A stretch of 64,000 nt of DNA from Sorangium cellulosum (GTDB taxonomy: Bacteria > Myxococcota_A > Polyangia > Polyangiales > Polyangiaceae). Below are positions 49,934 through 57,809 of the stretch, in pieces. How positions within the stretch are numbered: the first letter of the stretch is position 1; every line of letters starts with the position of its first letter. The stretch covers positions 9,433,501 through 9,497,500 of the forward strand of contig NZ_CP012670.1 of NCBI RefSeq assembly GCF_004135735.1, in the 5' to 3' direction. A program made the position numbers and the translations under genes. The notes beneath the pieces are model-generated. The model did not search any database. It had not been told where the DNA came from and saw nothing but the letters and a program-made list of their open reading frames with translations.

Positions 49934-50139
49934 GAAGTCCGTCGGATGCTCGAGCTTTGCTCGCGGCCTTGCTGTGCCGCGCAGGACACCGGTTCACGGG
50001 CTGGGGCCATTGAAAAAATCAACTTTCCTGGATAGTGTGCCGGCGTGGCCGGTTCGGAGGATGCCCAGGCTCGGCAGGAGTACGTCCTGCGAAGGGGGGC
50101 CTCAGCCGCGCAGCCTCGCGTGAAACGGGAGAGCGTACG

Positions 50140-51360
50140 ATGAGATCAGTTTTTTCTGTGGCGATGCTTGGGTTGCTGGTGGGTTCGTTTGCCGTGGCGG
50201 GTTGTGGCGGCGACGACGACGGGAGCGGCGGGTCCGGCGGGAGCGGCGGGTCCGGCGGGAGCGGCGGGAGCGGCCCGACCACGACGGGGGCCGGCGGCGA
50301 GGGCGGTGGCGAGGGCGGCGTCGGCGGCGAGGGCGGTGGCGGCGGCGAGGGCGGCGGCGAGGGCGGCGCCGGCGGCGAGGGCGGTGTCGGCGGCGAGGGC
50401 GGTGGCGGCGGCGAGGGCGGCGTCGGCGGCGAGGGCGGCGTCGGCGGCGGCCAGCCGGACATCGGCCCCGGGCCGGACGAGAGCTGCTCCGGTTGCGCCC
50501 GACTGGCCGTGCCTCTCACCGAGGCCGCTACCGGGACGCTGTTCCAGTTCGACTTCGCGGAGCTCGTCGACCTGACCGGCGCCACCGTCACGTTCCGTGT
50601 CAAGACGCACGCCGGCACCGGAGGTGGGGTGCAGACGTTCGTACAGAACGGCAATGCGCAGGGCTGGGTGGGCGTCCCCTGGGCGTGGACGGACGTCAGC
50701 GACCTGCTCGAGTGGACGGAGCTCACCATCGACGTCGATACCGCCGCTGCGGAGGCGACGATGTTCGACAAGACGGAGGTGAAGCGCATCGGCCTCAAGA
50801 TCGACGCTGGTGAGGCGGGGCCCTGGGCCAACCCGACCGTGGTCTACATCGACTCCATCACCGTCACGCGGCCCGGCGGCGAGGGCGGCGAGGGCGGCAC
50901 TGGCGGCGAGGGCGGCGCCGGCGGCGAGGGCGGCGCCGGCGGCACGAGCGGCGAGGGCGGCTTCGGCGGCACCGACGGCGAGGGCGGCGCCGGCGGCACC
51001 GACGGCGAGGGCGGCGCCGGCGGCGAGGGCGGCGCCGGCGGCATGAGCGGCGAAGGCGGCGCCGGCGGCATGAGCGGCGAAGGCGGCGCCGGCGGCATGA
51101 GCGGCGAAGGCGGCGCCGGCGGCATGAGCGGCGAAGGCGGCGCCGGCGGCATGAGCGGCGAAGGCGGCGCCGGCGGCATGAGCGGCGAGGGCGGCGCCGG
51201 CGGCATGAGCGGCGAAGGCGGCGCCGGCGGCGAGGGCGGCGCCGGCGGCGAGGTGATTCATGTGATCGGTCCGTTCGAGTTCACGACCGACCTGCAGGGC
51301 TTCCTGCTCGGCGACTACATGACCGTGCCCGGATCGAGGCTGGATTACCTCGGCGAGTGA
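50140..51360 (+). CDS. Gly-rich lipoprotein with a carbohydrate-binding-like domain
   Basis: A 406-residue protein. The leader ends in SFAVAGCGG. A Gly/Glu-rich stalk (about 25-105, GGEGGVGGEGG type) leads to a beta-sandwich region (about 112-245) with the look of a galactose-binding/CBM fold (GTLFQFDFAELVDLTGATVT, FRVKTHAGTGGGVQTFVQNG, VYIDSITVTRPGG). A second Gly-rich stretch follows with seven 9-residue repeats (MSGEGGAGG). The protein ends with VIGPFEFTTDLQGFLLGDY and about 17 further residues, which resembles only the start of another CBM-like domain, so the 3' end may be lost. Probably a surface glycan-binding protein. Confidence 0.75.
   Translation: MRSVFSVAMLGLLVGSFAVAGCGGDDDGSGGSGGSGGSGGSGGSGPTTTGAGGEGGGEGGVGGEGGGGGEGGGEGGAGGEGGVGGEGGGGGEGGVGGEGGVGGGQPDIGPGPDESCSGCARLAVPLTEAATGTLFQFDFAELVDLTGATVTFRVKTHAGTGGGVQTFVQNGNAQGWVGVPWAWTDVSDLLEWTELTIDVDTAAAEATMFDKTEVKRIGLKIDAGEAGPWANPTVVYIDSITVTRPGGEGGEGGTGGEGGAGGEGGAGGTSGEGGFGGTDGEGGAGGTDGEGGAGGEGGAGGMSGEGGAGGMSGEGGAGGMSGEGGAGGMSGEGGAGGMSGEGGAGGMSGEGGAGGMSGEGGAGGEGGAGGEVIHVIGPFEFTTDLQGFLLGDYMTVPGSRLDYLGE
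51043..51231 (+). repeat. Seven 27-bp coding repeats (MSGEGGAGG)
   Basis: ATGAGCGGC recurs with an exact 27-bp period at 51043, 51070, 51097, 51124, 51151, 51178 and 51205. Units are identical except for GAA/GAG changes and the last unit. The period keeps the frame, so copy number can vary without disrupting the protein. It forms the flexible second stalk of the lipoprotein. Confidence 0.9.
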
Positions 51361-51544
51361 ACCAGGATGGCCTGCGGCGCTCGTTCTCGCGCGACCGCGC
51401 GGAGCGAGCGCCCGGTCCTGAGAGCGCCTCTCAAAACCTCCCGTCGCCAGGCGGCCAAGGGCGGGCGCGTCGCGTCGTTGCTCCTCGTCGCGCCCAGGGC
51501 GACCAACGGGCGAAAACCGCCTGAAAAGTGCAGAAACTCGAGCC

Positions 51545-51594
51545 GCCAAGGCGCCAATGACGCCAAGAATTGATTTTCTCCTTGGCACCTTGGC
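51545..51594. terminator. Imperfect inverted repeat between convergent genes
   Basis: GCCAAGGCGCCAA (51545-51557) and TTGGCACCTTGGC (51582-51594) pair over 12 of 13 positions around a 24-nt loop containing TTGATTTTC. It lies between the Gly-rich lipoprotein and the convergent lectin gene in a gene-free stretch of about 345 bp (51361-51705) and may act as a bidirectional terminator. The rest of this stretch holds nothing recognisable. Confidence 0.45.
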
Positions 51595-51705
51595 CGTTGA
51601 GCTCTCGCTTGTTCAACAGGATCGGTGCTCTGGCGCCGCGCCCCCCTCGGCCGCCTGGCTCCGTCCGGTTTCGCTCGGCGCGCTGACCAGGCGAGCACGA
51701 TCCAG

Positions 51706-52092
51706 CTACCTGGGCGTGATCCAGCTAAATTCCAGCACGCTATCGTTGTAGTCCTCGTCGTCTCCGTTCTCGGCGACGATCACCAGGAGATTGTAGTTGC
51801 CTATCGTGTAAGGACCGCCAAACTTCAGCTGGCGGGACTTGCACCACGCTGCGTTGATGTCCGTCTGGTACTCGAACCTTACGTCCAGCTTCGCCCTCGA
51901 GTTGGCGACGATGGTCGACTGGCCCGACATGGCATTTCGCTCGCCGGAGCCCGCGAAGACACACAGCACCTCGTCGTCGCGAGTCACGGTGATCTTCTGA
52001 GTGTACCTCGAGTTGGTCGCCACCTTGATGGTCACGGTCACACCATCCGGAAGCTCGTTGATTTCACAGGTGTTGCCGTTCAATTGAGGCAT
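51706..52092 (-). CDS. LecB/PA-IIL-type calcium-dependent sugar-binding lectin
   Basis: A 128-residue protein that aligns without gaps to the key parts of Pseudomonas LecB. The calcium-ligand loop is AENGDDEDYNDSV, giving E108, D112, D114, N116 and D117 at the positions of LecB E95, D99, D101, N103 and D104; N27 matches LecB Asn21. The LecB specificity loop Ser-Ser-Gly is Ser28-Arg29-Tyr30 here, so sugar preference may differ from fucose. LecB ends WPLG with the terminal Gly helping bind calcium; this protein ends WITPR, so that feature is altered. No signal peptide, as in LecB. AAGGAG lies upstream. Confidence 0.8.
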   Translation of the reverse strand: MPQLNGNTCEINELPDGVTVTIKVATNSRYTQKITVTRDDEVLCVFAGSGERNAMSGQSTIVANSRAKLDVRFEYQTDINAAWCKSRQLKFGGPYTIGNYNLLVIVAENGDDEDYNDSVLEFSWITPR

Positions 52093-52700
52093 GTGCTCAT
52101 GCTCCTTCCCATGAATCGCGCCCCGCGGCGGGAGAGTGACCGTCGAGGACGGGGACGGTCTCGCGGCGTCAAAAGATGGCTATCAAACCTGCCGCAAGCG
52201 CGCAACGACAAACATCTTGCTGTACTGGAAGCGGTCATGGGCGGACCCATCCGACTCAGCCGGAGCGCGGCGCGCCGGTCCTCGGGCGGGGACCTCGTGA
52301 AGGGTGGTGCGGCGCGCGCTCGAGCTCGGCCGTTCGGCGCCGCGCGCCCACCCCGCAGGCGGTGGCGCGGGGGCGGCCCCTTCGATGCAGGCGCCGCTGC
52401 GGGCGCCGCCGGACAGGACGCCGAGGTTCGAGGCGGCGCCGCGACGCGGGGGCGCGCCGCTGGACGGGGCGTTGCCGGGACTTGTGCGCGGCGAGGGCGC
52501 GACGTGCTCGGTGCCCCTCGGGGTCCTGGGCATCGCCGGGGAGCGTGGGCGCGCGCCCCGGCCATGCGCGCCCGGCCGCCTGGCGCGGCCCGGCAGCCCG
52601 GAGAACCCATCTGATTCGCAGATGGATCCCATGAAAATTATGCCGATTCTATCGATGGGCGAGCGACGCTATCTTCTCCTCGTCGGACACGGAGTCACCG
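52093..52700. other. Divergent intergenic region, no gene recognised
   Basis: About 600 bp between the leftward lectin and rightward pirin genes. Open frames on both strands are Arg/Ala/Pro-rich chance frames. A locally AT-rich patch at 52610-52660 (GAAAATTATGCCGATTC) is the likeliest promoter area for the pirin gene. Confidence 0.4.
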
Positions 52701-53534
52701 ATGTCGAGCAAGCGCTGGGCCCGTCGATCACTGCTCACCAGCCTGGGTATCGGGCTCCCGGCCGCGGCCGTGATGAGCGGCATGACCCGGCGGCGCGGCC
52801 TCGCGGGCGCGCCAGCCGATCCCCCGAAGGAGCTCTCCATGATCATCCGTCGTTCCTCGGAGCGCGGCCACGCCGACCACGGCTGGCTCCGCTCGTTCCA
52901 CACCTTCTCGTTCGCGGGCTACCACGATCCCGCGCACATGGGCTTCGGCGCCCTGCGGGTGATCAACGAGGATCGGGTCCAGCCCGGCAAGGGCTTCGGC
53001 ACCCACCCGCACAGGGACATGGAGATCATCTCGTACGTGCTCGACGGCGGCCTGGAGCACCGCGACAGCATGGGCAACGGATCGGTCATCCGGCCCGGTG
53101 ACGTGCAGCGGATGTCGGCCGGCACCGGCGTGACGCACAGCGAGTTCAACGCCTCGCGCTCCGAGCTCGTGCACTTCCTGCAGATCTGGATCGTCCCCGA
53201 CCGGCGCGGGATCGCGCCGAGCTACGAGCAGAAGGCGTTCCCCGAGGCCGAGCGGCGAGGCAAGCTGCGGCTGGTCGCGTCCCGCGACGGTCGCGCCGGG
53301 TCCGTGCTCGTGCACCAGGACATGAACCTCTACGCCAGCCTGCTCGGCGCGGGCGAGCCAGTCCGCTACGAGGTCCCGGCGGCCAGGCGGGCGTGGATCC
53401 ACGTGGCCAGGGGCAGCGTGGAGATCGGCGGCGCGCGCCTCGACGCCGGCGACGCGGCGGCCGTGAGCGAGGCAGGCGCGCTGGACATCGTCGGCAAGGA
53501 CCCGGCCGAGCTGCTCGTGTTCGACCTCGCCTGA
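52701..53534 (+). CDS. Pirin-family protein with a Tat-like N-terminal leader
   Basis: A 277-residue bicupin. The conserved pirin start (MIIRRSSERGHADHGWLRSF) only begins at about residue 47; metal ligands lie in GFGTHPHRDMEIISYVLDGG and the following EHRD region. Further motifs: RPGDVQRMSAGTGVTHSEFN and LQIWIVPDRRGIAPSYEQ. Relatives such as YhhW oxidise quercetin. The first 45 residues resemble a twin-arginine signal (RWARRSLLTSLGIGLPAAAV), unusual for pirins, so export is possible; alternatively translation starts at the internal Met. The LysR-type gene follows after about 100 bp. Confidence 0.87.
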   Translation: MSSKRWARRSLLTSLGIGLPAAAVMSGMTRRRGLAGAPADPPKELSMIIRRSSERGHADHGWLRSFHTFSFAGYHDPAHMGFGALRVINEDRVQPGKGFGTHPHRDMEIISYVLDGGLEHRDSMGNGSVIRPGDVQRMSAGTGVTHSEFNASRSELVHFLQIWIVPDRRGIAPSYEQKAFPEAERRGKLRLVASRDGRAGSVLVHQDMNLYASLLGAGEPVRYEVPAARRAWIHVARGSVEIGGARLDAGDAAAVSEAGALDIVGKDPAELLVFDLA

Positions 53535-53637
53535 CGCCGGCCGCGCGGCGGGGCGCGCCGCGCGGGCGCCGCGCTCGGGCCCTGCGCGCGCCGCCGCCAC
53601 CCCGGCGCGCGCCATCGATCCACGGATATCATGGCGC

Positions 53638-54594
53638 ATGCCCGACGCGATCACGCTGGATCAGCTCCGGACCTTCATCGCCGTGGTCGACGAGGGGAGC
53701 TTCTCGGCCGCCGGACGCAGGCTCCGGCGGGTGCAATCGGCGGTGAGCCACGCCATGGCCAACCTGGAGGCGCAGCTCGGCGTTCGCATCTGGGATCGAT
53801 CCACCAAGATCCCGACGCTCACGCCCGGAGGCAAGGTGCTCCTCGCCAGCGCGCGGCGGATCTGCGCCGACGTCGACGCGCTCCAGGGGGTCGCCGGCGG
53901 GCTCGTGGGCGGGCTCGAGGCCAGCGTGTCGCTGGCGCTCGACGCGATCTTGCCCGTCCGCGCGGTCGTCGACATGTGCCGCGAGTTCGCGCGGGAGTTC
54001 CCCACGGTCGAGCTGCGCCTGCACACGGAGACGCTCTCCTCGGTGTCCGCGCTGGTGCTCGACGGCACCTGCCAGATCGGCGTCATCGGCCCGGCCGCGC
54101 ACGCGCAGGGGCTCGAGCGCGAACACTTCGCCTCGGTGCAGCTCATCCCCGTGGTCGCGAAGGAGCACCCGCTCGCCGCCCGCGCGGGCCGGATTCCGAC
54201 GCAGGTCCTGGCCGAGCACGTCAACGTCGTGCTCAGCGAGCGAGGCAGCGAGCGGCAGACGCCGGATCAAGGCGTGCTGTCGCCGCGGACCTGGCGCGTC
54301 GCCGATCTCGGCACCAAGCACGCGCTGCTCCTCGGCGGCCTCGGCTGGGGCAACATGCCGGAGCACATGGTCCGCGAGGACATCGCCCGTGGTCGCCTGG
54401 TGCGCATCCGGCCGGCCGCGTGGCGCGACGACGAGTGGAACCTCTCGCTCAGCGTGGTGCACCGGCCGGCGCTGTCGAAGGGGCCGGCCACGCGCTGGAT
54501 CCTGCGGCGCCTCCCCGAGCTGTGCGTCCGCGAGACCGGGCTCGGCGCGCCGGGACGCAGGCGGCGGAGGCGCGGCGACGCGCGCGGAGGGTGA
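53638..54594 (+). CDS. LysR-family transcriptional regulator
   Basis: A 318-residue regulator. The winged helix-turn-helix at the N terminus is ITLDQLRTFIAVVDEGSFSA, AAGRRLRRVQSAVSHAMANL and GVRIWDRSTKIPTLTPGG. The effector domain has VVDMCREFAREFPTVELRLH and GLGWGNMPEHMVREDIARGR. The last 25 residues are Arg/Gly-rich. It lies downstream of the pirin gene on the same strand; in many bacteria a LysR protein regulates an adjacent pirin gene, but usually from the divergent strand, so the target is unclear. Confidence 0.92.
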   Translation: MPDAITLDQLRTFIAVVDEGSFSAAGRRLRRVQSAVSHAMANLEAQLGVRIWDRSTKIPTLTPGGKVLLASARRICADVDALQGVAGGLVGGLEASVSLALDAILPVRAVVDMCREFAREFPTVELRLHTETLSSVSALVLDGTCQIGVIGPAAHAQGLEREHFASVQLIPVVAKEHPLAARAGRIPTQVLAEHVNVVLSERGSERQTPDQGVLSPRTWRVADLGTKHALLLGGLGWGNMPEHMVREDIARGRLVRIRPAAWRDDEWNLSLSVVHRPALSKGPATRWILRRLPELCVRETGLGAPGRRRRRRGDARGG

Positions 54595-54879
54595 GAGGAG
54601 CGCGCAGCGGAGCTCGCCCCTGAACGCCGAGCCCGCGCGCCGCCGCGCGGCTCGCCGCCGTGCAACCTCGCGCCGTTCTGCGGTAGCATCGGCCGGCCCC
54701 ATGAGCGTCCGCAAGCTTGCCGAGACCGGGCACGACCATGCGCTCGCGGCCCTCGCCGCCGAGGACGAGGCGCCGAAGTCCCCCGGATGGCGCCTCTCGC
54801 CGGGGGCCGCCAGGAGCGAGGTCCGGGAACGCGGCATCGGGCCAGAAGCACCTCCCTCCATCGACGCGAGGATCTCAGC

Positions 54880-56901
54880 ATGACGTTCGCATCCAGACCC
54901 CCCGGGCAGCCCGACCAGCGCCAAGAGGCCGACGCGAGCGAGCCGCCCCAGACCCGCGCGGGCTCCGCCAGCGGCGCCCTCCGGGTCCCGAAGGCCGCCC
55001 CGATCCAGGTCGAGGTCGCCTCGGGCGACGCCCTCGACGTGCGCCAGTTCTCGGTGCACGAGCGCCTCTCGTCCCTCTTCACGATCAGCCTCATCGCCGT
55101 CAGCGAGAACACCGACGTCAACTTCGATAACGTGGTCGGCCAGCCCGCCACGTTCACCGTGCACAGCGGCCTGCACGCCCGCCGGTGGTCGGGCATCTGC
55201 AACCACCTCCAGCAGATCCGGGTAGAGGAGGGCACCCCCAGCGCCCCCACCCTCGCCACGTACGAGCTGTCGATCGTCCCCATGCTCTGGCTCCTGACCC
55301 AGCGCCGGAACTACCGCATGTTCCAGCAGGAGTCCGAGCTCGACATCGCGCGGAAGCTCCTCGAGGAGTGGTCCATCGAGTTCGACCAGCGGCTGACCGA
55401 GACCTACAAGCCGCGGAAGTACCGCGTTCAGTACGCGGAGAGCGACTATACGTTCATGTGCCGGATGCTGGAGGACGCCGGGATCACGTTCTACTTCGAG
55501 AACCAGCAGGGCGAGACGAAGCTGGTGCTCGCCGACGCCCCGCAGTCGAACCCGCCGCGATCACCGAAGATCGCCTACCGCGACAACCCGATGACCGTGC
55601 CCGACAAGGAGCACGTGACGGGCGTGCGGATCGGGCAGCGGGTGCGGCCCGGGAAGTATACGATGCGGGACCACGACTACCGCCTCGCCCCCAGCTACAG
55701 GCTGATGAAGACCGCCGAGGCCCAGCAGGGCGGGCTCGAGGCGCAGCTCGAGCGGTATCATTACACGCCAGGAGCGTTCCTGTTCCGCGCCGACAAGGGC
55801 GAGAGCACGCCCGTCGCCGACGATCGGGGCAAGACCCGGACCGACGAGCAGGAGGGAGACGCGCTCGCGAAGAAGCGGCTGGACGCGAAGCGCGCCACCG
55901 CGAAGGTCTGCACCTTCGAGACGAACGCGCACGACCTGGCGCCCGGGATGGTGATCAGCTTCCAGGACCACCCGAAGTCCGACCTGGGCCCAGACAAGAG
56001 GCTGCTGCTCCGGGAGTCGTCGCTGAGCGGGACGGAGAGCGGCGAGTGGTCGCACCGGTGCGAGGCGGTGAGCGCAGAGGTGCCTTACCGGCCGGCGCTG
56101 GCGACGCCGAAGCCGAAGGTGAACGGCGTGGAGAGCGCGACCGTCGTGGGGCCGCCCGGGGAGGAGATCCACTGCGATGAGTTCGGGCGGGTAAGGGTAC
56201 ACTTTCACTGGGACCGGGAGAGCCAGATGAATGACAGGAGCTCTTGCTGGATCCACGTGAGCCAGCCGTGGGGGGGCGCGGGGTTCGGGGGGATGAACCT
56301 GCCGCGGGTCGGGCAGGAGGTGCTGGTCGATTTCCTCGGGGGAGATCCGGATCGTCCGGTGATCGTGGGCAGGGTGTACACGAACCTGCAGCGGGTGCCG
56401 TACAAGCTGCCGCAGAACAAGACGCAGAGCGGATGGAGGAGCAGCTCGACCGGCGGGACTGGCGGTTACAACGAGCTCATGTTCGAGGATGCTCAGGGCA
56501 AGGAGCTGCTCAGCATCCAGGCGGAGCGTGATTTGAGCGAGCTCGTCAAGCATGATGCGACGCACGTCGTGAGGAACGACCGGAGCGCCACGGTCTGGAA
56601 GAACGACTCGTCGCTGGTCGGCGTGCAGCACTCGCTGACCATCGCGCAGCCCGGCGGGGGCGAGCCGGCCCCCGGCCCCACGAGCGTGACGATGACGCAC
56701 GAGAAGATCACGCTCACCACCGGGAAGGCCACGCTCACGATCGATGGCGGCAAGATCACGCTCGACGCGAACGAGAGCATCACCCTCGAGTCGCGCGGGA
56801 AGATCAGCATCCACGCGGCCACCGGGATCCAGATGGTGGCCGACGACGGGGACACCGTCATCAAGGGCGACCCCAAGGTCAAGATCAACTGCTCGGGCTG
56901 A
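54880..56901 (+). CDS. vgrG: Type VI secretion tip protein VgrG
   Basis: A 673-residue VgrG, the trimeric spike that carries effectors through the T6SS. After a 40-residue low-complexity start, the gp27-like base has LRVPKAAPIQVEVASGDALD, QFSVHERLSSLFTISLIAVS and the marker YAESDYTFMCRMLEDAGITF. The gp5-like part has GEEIHCDEFGRVRVHFHWDR, SSCWIHVSQPWGGAGFGG, GQEVLVDFLGGDPDRPVIVG and RVYTNLQRVPYKLPQNKTQS. The tail is a beta-helical spike (GKITLDANESITLESRGKIS), with no added effector domain. GAGG precedes the ATG. First gene of a five-gene effector cassette. Confidence 0.95.
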   Translation: MTFASRPPGQPDQRQEADASEPPQTRAGSASGALRVPKAAPIQVEVASGDALDVRQFSVHERLSSLFTISLIAVSENTDVNFDNVVGQPATFTVHSGLHARRWSGICNHLQQIRVEEGTPSAPTLATYELSIVPMLWLLTQRRNYRMFQQESELDIARKLLEEWSIEFDQRLTETYKPRKYRVQYAESDYTFMCRMLEDAGITFYFENQQGETKLVLADAPQSNPPRSPKIAYRDNPMTVPDKEHVTGVRIGQRVRPGKYTMRDHDYRLAPSYRLMKTAEAQQGGLEAQLERYHYTPGAFLFRADKGESTPVADDRGKTRTDEQEGDALAKKRLDAKRATAKVCTFETNAHDLAPGMVISFQDHPKSDLGPDKRLLLRESSLSGTESGEWSHRCEAVSAEVPYRPALATPKPKVNGVESATVVGPPGEEIHCDEFGRVRVHFHWDRESQMNDRSSCWIHVSQPWGGAGFGGMNLPRVGQEVLVDFLGGDPDRPVIVGRVYTNLQRVPYKLPQNKTQSGWRSSSTGGTGGYNELMFEDAQGKELLSIQAERDLSELVKHDATHVVRNDRSATVWKNDSSLVGVQHSLTIAQPGGGEPAPGPTSVTMTHEKITLTTGKATLTIDGGKITLDANESITLESRGKISIHAATGIQMVADDGDTVIKGDPKVKINCSG

Positions 56902-56928
56902 CCAGCGGAGAAGGGAGCGTCTGAACTC

Positions 56929-57264
56929 ATGCCGCCTGCCGCCAGACTCGGAGACAACCACCGTTGCGAGCGCCACGGAGAGGGACCCATCCTCCCCGAT
57001 TGCTGCCCGACCGTGCTGATCGGCGACAAGCCGGCCGCGCGCCAGGAGGACATCTGCGACTGCTGGTGCACCGAGGACCCCATCAAGGAGGGAGAGCCGA
57101 CGGTGCTCATCGGCGACAAGCCTGCTGCGCGCAAGGGCGACGCCACGGACGGAGGCAAGATCGTCGAGGGGTGCCCGACGGTGCTCATCGGGACGCCGCG
57201 TTCGGCGGCGTGCATGGTCGAGGCGGCCAGCGCCGGCGCGCCGTTCGTCGACGCGGGCGACTAG
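56929..57264 (+). CDS. PAAR-domain spike-tip protein
   Basis: A 111-residue PAAR-like (DUF4150-type) protein that caps the VgrG spike and recruits effectors. It contains the repeated motif PTVLIGDKPAARQED, PTVLIGDKPAARKGDATDGG and GCPTVLIGTPRSAACM, with His and Cys residues suited to the PAAR zinc site (GDNHRCERHGEG, PDCCP, CDCWC). It lies 27 bp after vgrG and 2 bp before the DUF4123 gene, consistent with one transcript. Confidence 0.92.
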   Translation: MPPAARLGDNHRCERHGEGPILPDCCPTVLIGDKPAARQEDICDCWCTEDPIKEGEPTVLIGDKPAARKGDATDGGKIVEGCPTVLIGTPRSAACMVEAASAGAPFVDAGD

Positions 57265-57266
57265 CC

Positions 57267-57785
57267 ATGATCGAGCGTGCCGCCGCCCTGCTCGCGCGAG
57301 AGCCCGCGACGCTCTATACCCTCCTCGACGGGGCGCGAGATCGATCGATATCGCGGCGCGTCCGCGCCTCGGAGCTGCCCAGCCAGTCCCTCTACGAAGG
57401 AGAGGGCGGAGACGAGCTGGCGCCCTTCGGCCCCTACCTGATCGAGCTCCCCAGCGCCGCCCAGGCCATCGAGGCCTGGCTCCGGGAGGACTGGGGCAAG
57501 TCGCGCGGCGTCTTCCTCACGAGCAAGGAGCCGTTCGCGGCGGTGCGGCGTCATCTCCGGAGGTTCCTCAAGGTGCAGCTAGAAGACGGGCGAAAGGTCT
57601 ATTTTCGATTCTACGACCCGCGGGTCCTCCGGCTGTTCCTCCCCCGATGCACGTACGAGGAGTGGATCGAGTTCTTCGGACCTGTCGAGTCTTACCTCGC
57701 AGAGGCCGAGGACGGCCAGGCCCTGCTCCGGTTCAGGCGTGACGCGGACGCGCCCGATCCGGAGCGGATGGGTCTGGCGACCTGA
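57267..57785 (+). CDS. DUF4123 T6SS effector adaptor (Tap/TEC-like)
   Basis: A 172-residue DUF4123 protein, the chaperone/adaptor class that loads T6SS effectors on VgrG. Recognised from PATLYTLLDGARDRSISRRV, LAPFGPYLIELPSAAQAIEA, SKEPFAAVRRHLRRFLKVQL and the highly conserved RKVYFRFYDPRVLRLFLP. Its position between PAAR and the RHS effector indicates that it loads the latter. Confidence 0.9.
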   Translation: MIERAAALLAREPATLYTLLDGARDRSISRRVRASELPSQSLYEGEGGDELAPFGPYLIELPSAAQAIEAWLREDWGKSRGVFLTSKEPFAAVRRHLRRFLKVQLEDGRKVYFRFYDPRVLRLFLPRCTYEEWIEFFGPVESYLAEAEDGQALLRFRRDADAPDPERMGLAT

Positions 57786-57809
57786 GCCGCAGCGAGAGGT
57801 CAGACGCGC

